DNA of 64,000 nucleotides, taken from contig NZ_AZEB01000006.1 in the NCBI RefSeq assembly GCF_001434135.1, forward strand, positions 1 through 64,000, in the 5' to 3' direction. How positions within the stretch are numbered: position 1 is the first letter of the stretch; every line of letters starts with the position of its first letter. The translations under genes were made by a program, and so were the position numbers. Shown one piece after another: positions 8,746 to 16,405 of the stretch. Origin of the DNA: Lentilactobacillus kisonensis DSM 19906 = JCM 15041 (lineage in GTDB: Bacteria; Bacillota; Bacilli; Lactobacillales; Lactobacillaceae). A model generated the notes under the pieces. The model was not told the origin of the DNA, did not search any database, and was given only the letters and a program-made list of their open reading frames with translations.

Positions 8746-8797
8746 TCGCCGTTATCTGTATGTTACTTAGTCAGTTGCAGATAATGGCGGCTGTTTT
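8746..8797 (+). terminator. Rho-independent terminator of ABC importer operon
   Basis: GCCGTTATCTG pairs with CAGATAATGGCGGC, followed by TTTTATT. Confidence 0.8.
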
Positions 8798-8891
8798 ATT
8801 GGCAATCTTAGCAGTAATCGTTTATTATATTCAGGTATCAAAAGACTGAGATGGGTCCAAAAGTAGGGATTCTCACGTAAGCACGCCGTTT

Positions 8892-8990
8892 TAGGACAGC
8901 AAAGGGCTACGGCTACATATAAGCATTATAGTTACAAATCGCCTGTTAAAGGCTTTCTGATTTATAGGCGCTTATAGCTTTGCTCTTGAG
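8892..8990 (-). repeat. worn copy of the ~120-bp hairpin repeat family
   Basis: It starts with TAGGACAGC and keeps two arm pairs (AGCAAAG with CTTTGCT, TATAAGC with GCTTATA) in the positions seen in intact copies. The central stem is degenerate. It lies before the DUF1275 gene in the 305-bp gap after the ABC operon; nothing else is seen in that gap beyond the terminator. Confidence 0.45.
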
Positions 8991-9027
8991 ATGCTTGCTG
9001 CGGACACTAATATAAAGAAGGCTGATT

Positions 9028-9681
9028 ATGGAAGAGAAACAAATTGGGGCTTATGAGCGCCTTTTAAGTGGTGCTTTGTTGGCAATGGCCGCTGGGGCGT
9101 TAGATTCATATACTTATCTCGAAGACGGGGGCGTTTTTGCAGGGTTGCAGACTGGTAACTTAATCCTAACTGGGTTAAGGGTCGGCCGCGGTGATTACGG
9201 GGATATCTTGCAAGCCATCGTTTCGCTATTGATGTTCATGGTGGGTGTCGCAATTATTCGGACCATTCAGTATCATTACCCGGTTGAACGAATCGTGAGG
9301 CGGCGGGTGATCACTTTGGCCTTTGAAATATTGCTGTTCATTGGCGTTAGTGTGATTGCTAACCGGGTATCAGAACTTGTGACGACGGGGATGTTGGCGT
9401 TAGCGGCGGCTTCTCAATTGCAAGAGTTCCGAACCATGAAGAACGGACCGTTTACGTCGTTAATGATGACTGGCAACGTGCGAACACTTGCTGAAAGTGT
9501 GCTGGATTTCTTTGCCCAAAATGATAAGCAGGCACTCAAAAAGGCCGGTGATATTGCAACAATCATCGGCGCTTTCTTTGTAGGGGCATTGTTAAATGGG
9601 TACCTCGTTCAATATTTCCACGGGCAAACCATTTTGCTTTCGGCGGTCATTTTATTAGTCGTGATCGTGGTTGGAAAGTGA
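9028..9681 (+). CDS. DUF1275 (YoaK-type) membrane protein
   Basis: A 217-residue protein with about six membrane segments. The DUF1275 hallmarks 'AAGALDSYTYL' and 'GLQTGNLI' at residues about 20-45 and the paired internal repeat 'MMTGNVRTL' (about 147-155) are clear. The family is common in bacteria and has no settled function; transport of a small molecule is often supposed. The ribosome site AAGAAGG is eight bases before ATG. The last 27 bp overlap tail-to-tail with the acetyltransferase gene on the other strand. Confidence 0.85.
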   Translation: MEEKQIGAYERLLSGALLAMAAGALDSYTYLEDGGVFAGLQTGNLILTGLRVGRGDYGDILQAIVSLLMFMVGVAIIRTIQYHYPVERIVRRRVITLAFEILLFIGVSVIANRVSELVTTGMLALAAASQLQEFRTMKNGPFTSLMMTGNVRTLAESVLDFFAQNDKQALKKAGDIATIIGAFFVGALLNGYLVQYFHGQTILLSAVILLVVIVVGK

Positions 9682-10212
9682 TGATGGTTTCAACTTTGAG
9701 TAGAGAACCATATCCCTGAAGCCACCGTTATAAAATGCATATTGCTTCAAGAGACCATCTTGATGGAAGTCACAGCGTTCCGCAACGTTGCGGCTTTTTT
9801 GGTTTTCGACGTCGGCCAGAATTTCTAACCGGTTAATCTGGAGGTCGTCAAACGCAATTGTTTCTAGTTTTGCTACTGTCAGGTGCATAATTCCTTGTCC
9901 CTGAAATCGGCTGGCCAGCCAATAGCCAATTTGACAGCGGAAATGATCATGGTGAAATTCATGAAGATCGACCATCCCAGCAGGCTCGCCATTTACCAGA
10001 ATGATTGCAAACCAGAAATCACCGCTTGCCATCTTTTCAATCCCATATTGGAGGAATTGTCTTTCATCACTAGCAGAAAGAGTGGTCTTCGCCCATGGCA
10101 GCCACTTGCCGAGCTCTTGGCGGTCTTCGTCAATTAAAGCGAGTAAGTCAGCCGCGTCACTTTTACTTGGAAGCTTCAAGGCAATTTTGTCGTTAATTTG
10201 GTCAATGAACAT
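9655..10212 (-). CDS. GNAT N-acetyltransferase (RimJ/RimL/YdaF type)
   Basis: A 185-residue acetyltransferase. The order of motifs fits RimL-like GNATs: 'IALKLPSKSDAADLLALI' at the N-terminus, 'EPAGMVDLHEF', the acetyl-CoA loop 'RFQGQGIMHLTV' (Q/RxxGxG/A) and 'INRLEILADVENQKSRNVAERCDF' near residues 128-151. The family acetylates N-termini of ribosomal proteins or small molecules; the target here is unknown. GGAGG is well placed on the minus strand. It is divergent from the AlkD gene, with a 65-bp shared promoter region. Confidence 0.85.
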   Translation of the reverse strand: MFIDQINDKIALKLPSKSDAADLLALIDEDRQELGKWLPWAKTTLSASDERQFLQYGIEKMASGDFWFAIILVNGEPAGMVDLHEFHHDHFRCQIGYWLASRFQGQGIMHLTVAKLETIAFDDLQINRLEILADVENQKSRNVAERCDFHQDGLLKQYAFYNGGFRDMVLYSKLKPSSLSNHDHD

Positions 10213-10277
10213 GGTTTAGCCTCCGTTCTAACTGTTAAAATAAGTATATACTATTTGATTATGGCGGAGGAAGTTAA

Positions 10278-10925
10278 ATGTTTGAATTAGTTGGTGATAA
10301 AGAAAATAAACCGTTTATGGAACGGTATATGCGTAATCAGTTTTCCTTTTTAGGTCTCAAAACGCCAGCTAGAAAGAGGCAATCAAAAGCGCTTATTCAG
10401 GCATCAAAAAGATTGCCATTAAATGATGTGCTAGCTGAAATTGAAGCACTTTATCGCCGTGATAATCGGGAGTACCAGTACGTTGCGATTGATATGGCTT
10501 ATGCAAACGTAACCCGGCTTAGAATGGTAGAAATTGAGAAGCTGTCTGCCTACATCCAGATTAAGTCTTGGTGGGATACCGTGGACACTTGGCGGAAAGT
10601 ATTTGGGAAGTACGTTAGCCTGCATCCAACAGAAAAGGGGAAGGTATTTGACTTGTTTTACCGCCATCCCAATTTTTGGATGCGACGGGTTGCCATTACG
10701 TTGCAACTATTGGAAAAAGAAACGTTAGATAAAAAATTGCTGGCTCAGGCAATTGACTATGATAGCCAAACAGACGAATTCTTCATTCAAAAAGCAATTG
10801 GCTGGGCGCTTCGAAACTATAGTAAGTATGATCCCGAGTGGGTAAAGACGTTCATAGCGCAGCGGTCACTGTCGAAGCTAGCGGTTAGAGAGGGCGCTAA
10901 GATTATTAATAAGTTGACCCTCTAA
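10278..10925 (+). CDS. DNA alkylation repair protein, AlkD-like
   Basis: A 215-residue HEAT-like-repeat protein of the AlkC/AlkD glycosylase group, which removes alkylated bases such as 3-methyladenine or 7-methylguanine without flipping them. The family core is visible: 'KSWWDTVDTW' (about 95-104), 'FWMRRVAITLQL' (about 133-144) and 'DEFFIQKAIGWALRNYSK' (about 164-181), which hold the aromatic and acidic residues lining the DNA cleft. Length is close to the usual 220-240. It is monocistronic, with a strong hairpin after it. Confidence 0.88.
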   Translation: MFELVGDKENKPFMERYMRNQFSFLGLKTPARKRQSKALIQASKRLPLNDVLAEIEALYRRDNREYQYVAIDMAYANVTRLRMVEIEKLSAYIQIKSWWDTVDTWRKVFGKYVSLHPTEKGKVFDLFYRHPNFWMRRVAITLQLLEKETLDKKLLAQAIDYDSQTDEFFIQKAIGWALRNYSKYDPEWVKTFIAQRSLSKLAVREGAKIINKLTL

Positions 10926-10971
10926 TCCATTATGAGGAGGAAACGGATCTTCCATGAACGATGTTGAACTT

Positions 10972-11022
10972 AAAGAAGCTACCGTTAAAATCCAGAAATG
11001 AGATTTTAACGGTAGCTTCTTT
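10972..11022. terminator. bidirectional terminator, 21-bp perfect stem
   Basis: AAAGAAGCTACCGTT... at 10972-10992 pairs without mismatch with 11002-11022 across a nine-base loop. T runs are on both strands. It separates alkD from the convergent small membrane gene. A 15-codon ORF (ATG 10954) with a GAGGAGG site runs into the stem and stops in the loop; it is probably a chance or remnant ORF. Confidence 0.88.
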
Positions 11023-11031
11023 AGATCAAGA

Positions 11032-11235
11032 CTAATGCCTTGGGGTCATTCGATGACCACCACGACGGTGATCGCTAAGTCTAAAGCCAATCACCACAAT
11101 AACAGCTGCAATGAGGAATGATATCAGTCCAGGAATAACATCAGTAAAGCCAAAGCTGGCAATAATTGATGCAAAGATAGTTCCAATAAATAATGTTAAC
11201 AAACCGATTAAGGTGATTTTTAAGTTCTCATCCAT
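11032..11235 (-). CDS. small two-segment membrane protein
   Basis: 67 residues with two hydrophobic stretches (about 6-28 and 33-50) and a short basic, histidine-rich C-terminus (DHRRGGHRMTPRH). A GGGGGAG ribosome site lies before the ATG on the minus strand. I do not recognise a family. It is the last of three short membrane genes on the minus strand here, each with its own ribosome site. Confidence 0.6.
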   Translation of the reverse strand: MDENLKITLIGLLTLFIGTIFASIIASFGFTDVIPGLISFLIAAVIVVIGFRLSDHRRGGHRMTPRH

Positions 11236-11539
11236 AAAATCGCTCCCCCATAACTATCAATCAACAAAATTGCAAACAATTTGCGGCATTTTAAGGACTA
11301 ATAAGCCTTTCGTTGGCACAAATTGGTTGCGCTTTCTTTACGTCTTCATTGTAACGCATTTGGCTTGTAAATGCCTTAATTACGGGGAGGTAATGAGTTG
11401 AAACTAAAAACTAAAGAAGTTATTGGCCGTTGTTTATTTAAACGTATAAGGGATTATAAAATTATGGGGCATGATAACCGTTGATAACCGATTTTCCCTG
11501 AGGTTTTCTTATGATATGACGATCGTTTATTGGAACGAC

Positions 11540-11740
11540 TTACGCTTGAGAATGTTGAAAAATCAAATAAACAATGTAGCCGATAGTTAAGATTACCAGC
11601 GGCAAAAAGAAAATAGCTGAAAATGACAGCACAACCAATAGAATGGTCGCGATGATGCCAACAGCCAACTTGAGTAAGAACCAACTTGTTTTAAAGATGA
11701 GCGTGCCAAATAAGATGAGCAGTAGTAATAAAAGAATCAT
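11540..11740 (-). CDS. small membrane protein, unknown
   Basis: 66 residues, almost entirely hydrophobic, with two membrane segments (about 1-15 and 25-58). The site GAAGGG precedes the ATG. A frame running through the same DNA (11454-11684, minus) is a shadow without a ribosome site. The protein resembles short lactobacillar membrane proteins of unknown role. It lies 32 bp downstream of the tspO fragment. Confidence 0.55.
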   Translation of the reverse strand: MILLLLLLILFGTLIFKTSWFLLKLAVGIIATILLVVLSFSAIFFLPLVILTIGYIVYLIFQHSQA

Positions 11741-11772
11741 TTGTGATGTCCCTTCGAATGGTTATTGTTGGT

Positions 11773-12057
11773 CTAATGATTTAACAATGCCACCCCACCA
11801 GCAAGGTAGGGTGCAAACAGTAGCCAGGCCAGATAAGGGCCAAGCAGCCAAGTGGTAATCTTATTGGTTGGCAGCAAACGATACATTAAACTGGCAACCA
11901 TGATGTCCATGACGATAATGATGATCAGACCAATTACAAATAGACTACCGTTAAAGAAAACGATTGTCCAGACAAAGTTTAACAATAATTGGCCTAAAAA
12001 GAAACTAAGGTTAACTAAAATGAACGGCGTGGCTAATCTGAAGTTGGGCTGAAATGA
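11773..12057 (-). pseudogene. 5'-truncated tspO (TspO/MBR family)
   Basis: The open frame encodes about 94 residues that match the C-terminal part of TspO/tryptophan-rich sensory proteins: 'LLLNFVWTIVFFNG' resembles the 'LNxxWSxxFF' core, and 'ITTWLLGPYLAWLLFA' resembles the 'AxxLLxPYLxWVxFA' signature, then a final helix. Full proteins have about 155-160 residues and five helices, so the first two helices or so are missing. The frame upstream is closed by TGA (complement of 12058-12060) and no start codon is available there. ATG at 11985 could start a 70-residue fragment. I infer a decayed gene. Confidence 0.7.
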
Positions 12058-12176
12058 TCAGTTATTAATTTAGGGTTCGAGACTACTGTTTTATAAAATT
12101 AACGTAAAAAGTAAATTAATTAAATTATTGCATTATAAAGTTAATGTGTTACGATAATTTTATGAGGAGATGAAAG

Positions 12177-12701
12177 ATGATGAACCAAAAATATGAAGGC
12201 TGGTTTATTCAGCTACTGTCAATTGGAAGCCTATTAGCTTCTATTGTCCAAGCCTTACTAGCACTTTTTGTGGGTTTCGGTACAATTGCAACGCTGATTA
12301 TCGGCAATAACCCAAATTTTCCGCTTATTGCTAAGCTAGCGGTGCGCGCTCATTCAGCGTTTACTGAGTCGTTGGTGACAATCTTGATTGTGATTGGGGT
12401 GTTAATTTTCCGAACGATCATCATTTTTGCTTTGTATAAGCTGTTGCGGCAATTTCACGCCAATGATATCTTCAATGACCGGAACCTTAGTTATATCCGT
12501 TGGTGCTCGTACTCGTTTGGGGGCTTGGTGATTTTTGATGGTATGTTGGCGTTAATTTGGAAATTTCTCCATTTTGAGGCTGCCGTTTCCTATGGCCAGT
12601 CATTGTTTGTGGAAATTCTAGCGTGGTTTACTGTCTACGTGATTTACATCATCTTCAAACGGGGCTTGGCACTTAAAAAAGAAAATGAAGACTTTGTCTG
12701 A
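12177..12701 (+). CDS. DUF2975 membrane protein
   Basis: A 174-residue protein with four membrane segments (about 10-40, 63-88, 108-128, 138-160) and the DUF2975-like central stretch 'LLRQFHANDIFNDRNLSYIRW' (about residues 91-111). This family is almost always found with a small YozG-type HTH protein, which is the next gene (17 bp). The ribosome site TGAGGAGA precedes tandem ATGs at 12177/12180. Its function is unknown; it may sense or signal through the paired regulator. Confidence 0.8.
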   Translation: MMNQKYEGWFIQLLSIGSLLASIVQALLALFVGFGTIATLIIGNNPNFPLIAKLAVRAHSAFTESLVTILIVIGVLIFRTIIIFALYKLLRQFHANDIFNDRNLSYIRWCSYSFGGLVIFDGMLALIWKFLHFEAAVSYGQSLFVEILAWFTVYVIYIIFKRGLALKKENEDFV

Positions 12702-12718
12702 GAGGGGCTGGTGGAAAT

Positions 12719-12934
12719 ATGATACAAGTCAATCTGGACCGGGTCCTAGTGGAACGAAAAATGACGTCAAAAGAATTGGCCGCCAAGATTGGAATTACGA
12801 CGGTGAATTTATCAAAATTAAAAACTGGTAAAGCCAAGGGAGTTCGTTTCGAGACCCTTGGAAAATTATGTGCAGTTTTGGATTGCCAGCCAGGCGATCT
12901 GTTGGAATATGTTCCTGACAAGCCGACTAAATGA
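12719..12934 (+). CDS. Cro/CI-type HTH regulator, YozG-like
   Basis: 71 residues, a single helix-turn-helix: 'MIQVNLDRVLVERKMTSKELAAKIG' then 'TTVNLSKLKTGKAKGVRFETLGKLC' and 'DCQPGDLLEYV'. This compact form is the usual partner of DUF2975 proteins. The ribosome site lies in the 17-bp gap (GAGAGGGG). It probably regulates its own cluster, including the CPBP protease and the lipoprotein that follow. Confidence 0.85.
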   Translation: MIQVNLDRVLVERKMTSKELAAKIGITTVNLSKLKTGKAKGVRFETLGKLCAVLDCQPGDLLEYVPDKPTK

Positions 12935-12951
12935 GAGAAGGAGAATCGATC

Positions 12952-14205
12952 ATGGTAACAACATCAAGTAAGCGAGTGGATCTGCAGTTTGGGATTGAAT
13001 GTTTGGTGTGCATTGGGTTAACAATTTTGTTTCATTTTCTGCAAGTATCATATTTAAGCAGTTCAGGGCTTTTTATCTGGACATTGGTTGGCGGGCTTAC
13101 CTGCTGGCTGATCTGGCTGACGAATTTTTGGCGGGCTCGCAATACTTTCCGGTCAGTTATTAAGGTCAGTCTAAAATTAGTCAGCTATGCCTTATATTCG
13201 TTGGTATTAATTATGGTCGTTAATGCCCTGTTGGCGATTGTCTGGCAGGGGACCCATTTCTGGGCTCAAGGATTGCTATCATTAGGGACCATCCTCATTA
13301 TTGGCCTGTCATTGCCAGGCTTTTTCAAGTTGGTCGTAAATGAAACTAATCCCATTTTGAGAATGGTTTCAATCTTCTTTTATTATCTTGGCTTCGGGCT
13401 TTTCCCCCAAAGTTTGGGCTTTGGTAACCACTATGTTAACGACTATGGCGCCCCATATTGGCTTGCATTTATCTCAGCGACACTTCTGGTGATCTACGCC
13501 ATGGTTCATTGGGGGTACCAATTACCCCAATTGAAATTCAATCATCATTTAAACTATTGGTGGCTGGCGTTGCTGGTTATACCCAGATTTTTAGTCATGG
13601 GCTTTTCTGCTGGTAGTTGGTCCCGGTTTTTTTCCTTACCACTTCAAATTAGGTTGGTCATTCCTAACAATTCCTTAACGACTGCAACTATCTATGCGGT
13701 CTTCACAATTGTTACCGTCTGTTTCAAGGAAGAATTGATCTTTAGATACCTGTTTCTTGCCCAGATTTTAAACGCGGTGAAGGGATCTGTGAGAACTCGG
13801 ATATTAAAGACCACATTGATTACTGCGACGCTGTTTGCTGCTTGGCACTTGCATCACATTTTTTATCAGCCATTTACAACAACTTGTTTGCAGATATTGG
13901 CCGCCTTTGGGATGGGGGTGGTATTCGCAATCATCTATTTATATACCGGAACAATTTGGGTAACGGTTATCATGCATAGCATTTTTGACTTATTTTCGGT
14001 GGATATGGCTGGGAGTGTAACCCCATTTGTGAGCCAGCCGACATCGTTTTTGGTTGAATTTATATTGATCACCACGACAGCTCAGGTTGCCATTGGCCTG
14101 ATTGCGATTTACACCATGAAAACGGGTCCATTTGAGCAAACCATTCGCGCAAATCAACGCAAACAAGTCTTGCGAAGACCGGCTCTTAATCGGTTAGAAA
14201 ACTAA
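12952..14205 (+). CDS. CPBP-family intramembrane metalloprotease (Abi/CAAX-like)
   Basis: A 417-residue membrane protein. I start it at ATG 12952 because AGAAGGAG lies just upstream; the longer reading begins inside the HTH gene. About ten hydrophobic segments. Motif 1, 'FKEELIFRYLF' (EExxxR), motif 2, 'FAAWHLHHI' (FxxxH), and motif 3, 'VIMHSIFDLF', define the CPBP (CAAX protease and bacteriocin-processing) glutamic/zinc protease site. In lactobacilli such proteins are linked to bacteriocin immunity or peptide maturation. Here no bacteriocin gene is adjacent, so that role is only possible. It is in the same orientation and tightly spaced with the HTH and lipoprotein genes. Confidence 0.85.
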   Translation: MVTTSSKRVDLQFGIECLVCIGLTILFHFLQVSYLSSSGLFIWTLVGGLTCWLIWLTNFWRARNTFRSVIKVSLKLVSYALYSLVLIMVVNALLAIVWQGTHFWAQGLLSLGTILIIGLSLPGFFKLVVNETNPILRMVSIFFYYLGFGLFPQSLGFGNHYVNDYGAPYWLAFISATLLVIYAMVHWGYQLPQLKFNHHLNYWWLALLVIPRFLVMGFSAGSWSRFFSLPLQIRLVIPNNSLTTATIYAVFTIVTVCFKEELIFRYLFLAQILNAVKGSVRTRILKTTLITATLFAAWHLHHIFYQPFTTTCLQILAAFGMGVVFAIIYLYTGTIWVTVIMHSIFDLFSVDMAGSVTPFVSQPTSFLVEFILITTTAQVAIGLIAIYTMKTGPFEQTIRANQRKQVLRRPALNRLEN

Positions 14206-14216
14206 AGGAGATATTG

Positions 14217-14627
14217 ATGATTAAATTAAAACTAATTGGCCTCACAGTGTTACTGTTGACACTAACCGGTTGTATGTCACAACGGGCTTCAATGCATCAA
14301 TTTATCAAACATTCTCACGATTGGATTGATGTTTACAGTCCATCAGGTAAAAAGATTAAGACTTTGACCAGTAAAAAGACGATTGATTATTTTTCTGATA
14401 AGATTGGTGATGGTGCCGGAAACGCAACCAAGCACCACGTTTCCCGAAATTCTAAATTGAAATTCAAATATGTGATTCACCAGAAACGGAGGAACCACAA
14501 ATTTTCTTGTTATGTCTATACTAATCGTCAGGCTAAGGCGGTTATGGGGACGACCTTTCCCGCTCAAGCCTGGAAACTGACGAACCGGGAATTCGCGGTC
14601 TTTGACAAACCCCAGAAATTGCAATAA
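14217..14627 (+). CDS. small lipoprotein, unknown
   Basis: A 136-residue protein with a lipobox LTLTGC (cysteine about residue 20), so it is membrane-anchored and extracellular. The mature part is basic with no domain I recognise. AAAGGAG is seven bases before ATG 14217. It follows the CPBP protease by 11 bp and appears to be the last gene of the DUF2975/HTH/CPBP unit; a terminator-like hairpin follows. Confidence 0.65.
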   Translation: MIKLKLIGLTVLLLTLTGCMSQRASMHQFIKHSHDWIDVYSPSGKKIKTLTSKKTIDYFSDKIGDGAGNATKHHVSRNSKLKFKYVIHQKRRNHKFSCYVYTNRQAKAVMGTTFPAQAWKLTNREFAVFDKPQKLQ

Positions 14628-14665
14628 ATAGTTAATTGTTTATTAAAGGCTTATAAAAAACAAGA

Positions 14666-14695
14666 ATAAAGTTCATCGATTTAATTGAACTTTAT
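14666..14695 (+). terminator. hairpin after lipoprotein gene
   Basis: ATAAAGTTCA pairs with TGAACTTTAT in a 10-bp stem. There is no clear T run, so termination strength is uncertain. Confidence 0.5.
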
Positions 14696-14699
14696 CTTG

Positions 14700-14820
14700 A
14701 ACGACATTTGAAGCAAGCAATTATTTGTCTAATATGCAAGACAAATTCAGGTGCATGGAAGCAATTGATGGCTCAATTGCGACTGATTAAAAGCCTTTCT
14801 TTTTTATTTTTTTCAACGCG
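14700..14820 (+). other. paired hairpins before a T tract, possible small RNA or terminator
   Basis: ATTTGTCT pairs with AGACAAAT (14731-14753), then a perfect stem GCAATTGA/TCAATTGC with a four-base loop, then a long T-rich tract (14797-14818). No ORF with a ribosome site covers it. It could be a small RNA or the end of an unrecognised transcript. Confidence 0.25.
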
Positions 14821-15031
14821 CCGACAGTTCTCATGGGGAGTCGCACTAAGGCAAGCGTTAATCAGGAGCCCGACCAATGGCCACCTAATTACCACGGGTA
14901 GTCAAGGGTCGCAAAAATTTTTCTAGAAACGTGCCAACGATACCAAAAAGTTTTTGGCTCACGAGCACCAGTGCCCCTTGACCGCCTCACAATTCCCGTG
15001 AGAATGACTTGAGCGTTTTCAAAAAACAAAA
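14807..15031. repeat. large imperfect inverted repeat, origin unknown
   Basis: Sequences near 14820-14850 (ACGC...TTCTCATGGGGA) recur inverted near 14990-15020 (TCCCGTGAGAAT...GCGT), and inner arms GTCAAGGG/CCCTTGAC (about 14903 and 14974) also pair. GC-rich islands stand out from the AT-rich surroundings. No ORF is supported. It may be a transposon remnant or a structured RNA; I cannot name it. Confidence 0.35.
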
Positions 15032-15065
15032 AAAGTTTTGAAGCAGCGGTGCTCCTTCAAAAACT
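15022..15065 (-). terminator. minus-strand Rho-independent terminator
   Basis: Read on the minus strand, AGTTTTTGAAG pairs with CTTCAAAACT and is followed by TTTTTTTGTTTTTTG. No minus-strand gene is recognised to its right, so what it ends is unknown. Confidence 0.55.
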
Positions 15066-15090
15066 AAAAAAAGAAAAGGAAGTCCTAAGC

Positions 15091-15387
15091 ATGAGCCAAA
15101 AAGAATGTTTTAGAATTGGACAACGTGTACAAGTTGTTAATTTAGATGAGGAATATCAAGGATTAGTTGGAACTGTTACTGATTACATTCCTATTGGTTC
15201 AAAGTTGCATGATTCTGGGAATTTAACTGACGACGTTGTAATTGATTTTGATGAATGGCAAAAAAGGGCGTTACTAAGAAAACCAACTTATAGAGATCTT
15301 GTGGAATCTTATAGTGAGATAAACGATGTAAATTTGGAGCAATTATTAATTGCTCCAGAGGATTTAAAGGTTATTGAATCTGAATAA
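15091..15387 (+). CDS. small acidic protein, unknown
   Basis: 98 residues starting at ATG 15091 with AAAGGAAG about eight bases upstream. An earlier frame start lacks a ribosome site. The first half reads like a small beta barrel ('GQRVQVVNLDEEYQGLVGTVTDY', then 'DDVVIDFDEW'), similar in pattern to KOW/SH3-like folds that recur in immunity or toxin-linked proteins. The C-terminus is acidic and helical. I do not recognise a family. It is the only intact gene in a stretch of decayed genes, and its base composition is more AT-rich than its neighbours. Confidence 0.55.
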   Translation: MSQKECFRIGQRVQVVNLDEEYQGLVGTVTDYIPIGSKLHDSGNLTDDVVIDFDEWQKRALLRKPTYRDLVESYSEINDVNLEQLLIAPEDLKVIESE

Positions 15388-15450
15388 ATTCCGCTATAAC
15401 TAAGGGATCTCATAGAATGGTTAAACAATATAGACAAAGAGGGTTTCGTC

Positions 15451-15669
15451 ATGAAATGGGTACAAGAATATTTAAACGAAGTTGAAAAAGAGAATTATGC
15501 GCCGCAGAAATATTATGTTGATGAGTATCATCGGACAATTGTTAACTTTAGTAATTGAAATCACAAAGTATATTGGAAAGCAGAAGTAATAGAGGATAGT
15601 AAACTATCTGGGAAGTTCATCACTTATGTGGAGATGGGAGATATTTATAATGCTGGAATCAAACTATAA
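15451..15669 (+). pseudogene. small gene with in-frame TGA nonsense codon
   Basis: ATG 15451 with AGAGGG upstream opens a frame that stops at TGA 15556-15558 after 35 codons and then continues in the same frame for 36 more codons to TAA 15667-15669. The downstream part (NHKVYWKAEVIEDSK...) has protein-like composition. TGA is one base from TGG, so a lost tryptophan is the simple explanation. No family recognised; it may belong with the 98-residue protein just upstream. Confidence 0.5.
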
Positions 15670-15906
15670 GTTGATAACAATCCATTCAGGATAGCTTTCC
15701 AAAAGATTGTTCATATATAACAAAGAAAAATATGATCCAACACATGAAATAAAAAATGTTGGCTTTATGTTCGCCCTGCATCACAGCAAATATTTTTTGA
15801 TCAACATGGCGATTTAAAATCTGAATCCGATGTAACATGTTTCTCGGACAAAGAAGTGTATCAATTGCTGTTAAACAACTTAAGAAAATTGAATATTAAA
15901 CTATAG
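15670..15906 (+). pseudogene. frameshifted remnant of an unknown small protein
   Basis: Protein-like stretches alternate between frames: 'EKYDPTHEIKNVGFMF' and then, in another frame, 'RPASQQIFFDQHGDLKSES' to 'LLLNNLRKLNIKL' ending in TAG at 15904-15906. Together they look like one gene broken by a frameshift. A good terminator follows directly, as expected after a former gene. Confidence 0.4.
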
Positions 15907-15918
15907 ATCTTAAAGATT

Positions 15919-15966
15919 TTCGATGTTAAAAACGCAATCCGAGATTGCAAAACATCGAATTTTTTA
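15919..15966 (+). terminator. Rho-independent terminator with nested stem
   Basis: TTCGATGTT pairs with AACATCGAA, enclosing an inner stem GCAATC/GATTGC, followed by TTTTTT. Confidence 0.8.
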
Positions 15967-16057
15967 AATGATAGAATAACTGGACAAAAACGAGCTTTTA
16001 TGAAAAGATGTTAGGGAACACTAGGTATATTAATTATTAATCGAAATAATAAGGGAT

Positions 16058-16159
16058 GTGGATCGCATTGAAAATTGCTAATCGTTAATTCAGAATTTGA
16101 TAGAAATCACTGCTTCATTAGCAGGGGTTATTCTGTGCGATTTAGTAATTTTTGTGTGA
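16058..16159 (+). pseudogene. broken small hydrophobic ORF, possible decayed type I toxin or leader
   Basis: GTG 16058 follows AAGGGA and reads seven codons to TAA 16079-16081. The same frame then continues with a hydrophobic stretch (LIEITASLAGVILCDLVIFV) to TGA 16157-16159. The pattern repeats that seen at 422-607. Hairpins and a minus-strand TAGACA/TAGAAT promoter-like pair lie downstream (16225-16255). Weak evidence. Confidence 0.25.
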
Positions 16160-16201
16160 TCTAGAAAATGGGATGGTTGGATAGTTCAGCTAAGTGGTGT
16201 G

Positions 16202-16356
16202 ATGACGCCGCCAAACAACTACTGCATTCTAAATCTCAAATGTGTTTGTCTAAACAGACGGCGGCTTAATTGGTGTCTGTTTAAAACACGGCTATCACAA
16301 AAGAATTAGCTCAGAAGGCCTGCTGGCGGAAATTACTCCGCTTAGCAGCTTTTTGT
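16202..16356 (+). promoter_or_regulatory. candidate attenuator leader of the ABC-F gene
   Basis: A good terminator (16320-16356: CTGCTGGCGGA paired with TCCGCTTAGCAG, then TTTTTG) stands only 50 bp before the ABC-F start. Upstream, GCCGCC (16207-16212) can pair with GGCGGC (16260-16265) or with the GGCGG in the terminator stem, and AAACAGAC/GTCTGTTT (16252-16282) forms another hairpin. A 35-codon ORF from ATG 16202 runs through it. This is the layout of antibiotic-responsive attenuation upstream of ABC-F genes. The mechanism is inferred. Confidence 0.45.
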
Positions 16357-16405
16357 TCTCTGAATAACCCCAACTTTTGAGTATTTCAAATGATGAGGTG
16401 ATCAA

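Noticed and set aside
10954..11001. 15-codon ORF with strong ribosome site running into a hairpin, possible attenuation peptide
   Set aside because: No gene on the same strand follows within reach, so there is nothing to attenuate; the hairpin is explained as a bidirectional terminator.
11454..11684. 76-residue minus-strand ORF
   Set aside because: It overlaps the better supported membrane ORF at 11540-11740 in another frame and has no ribosome site.
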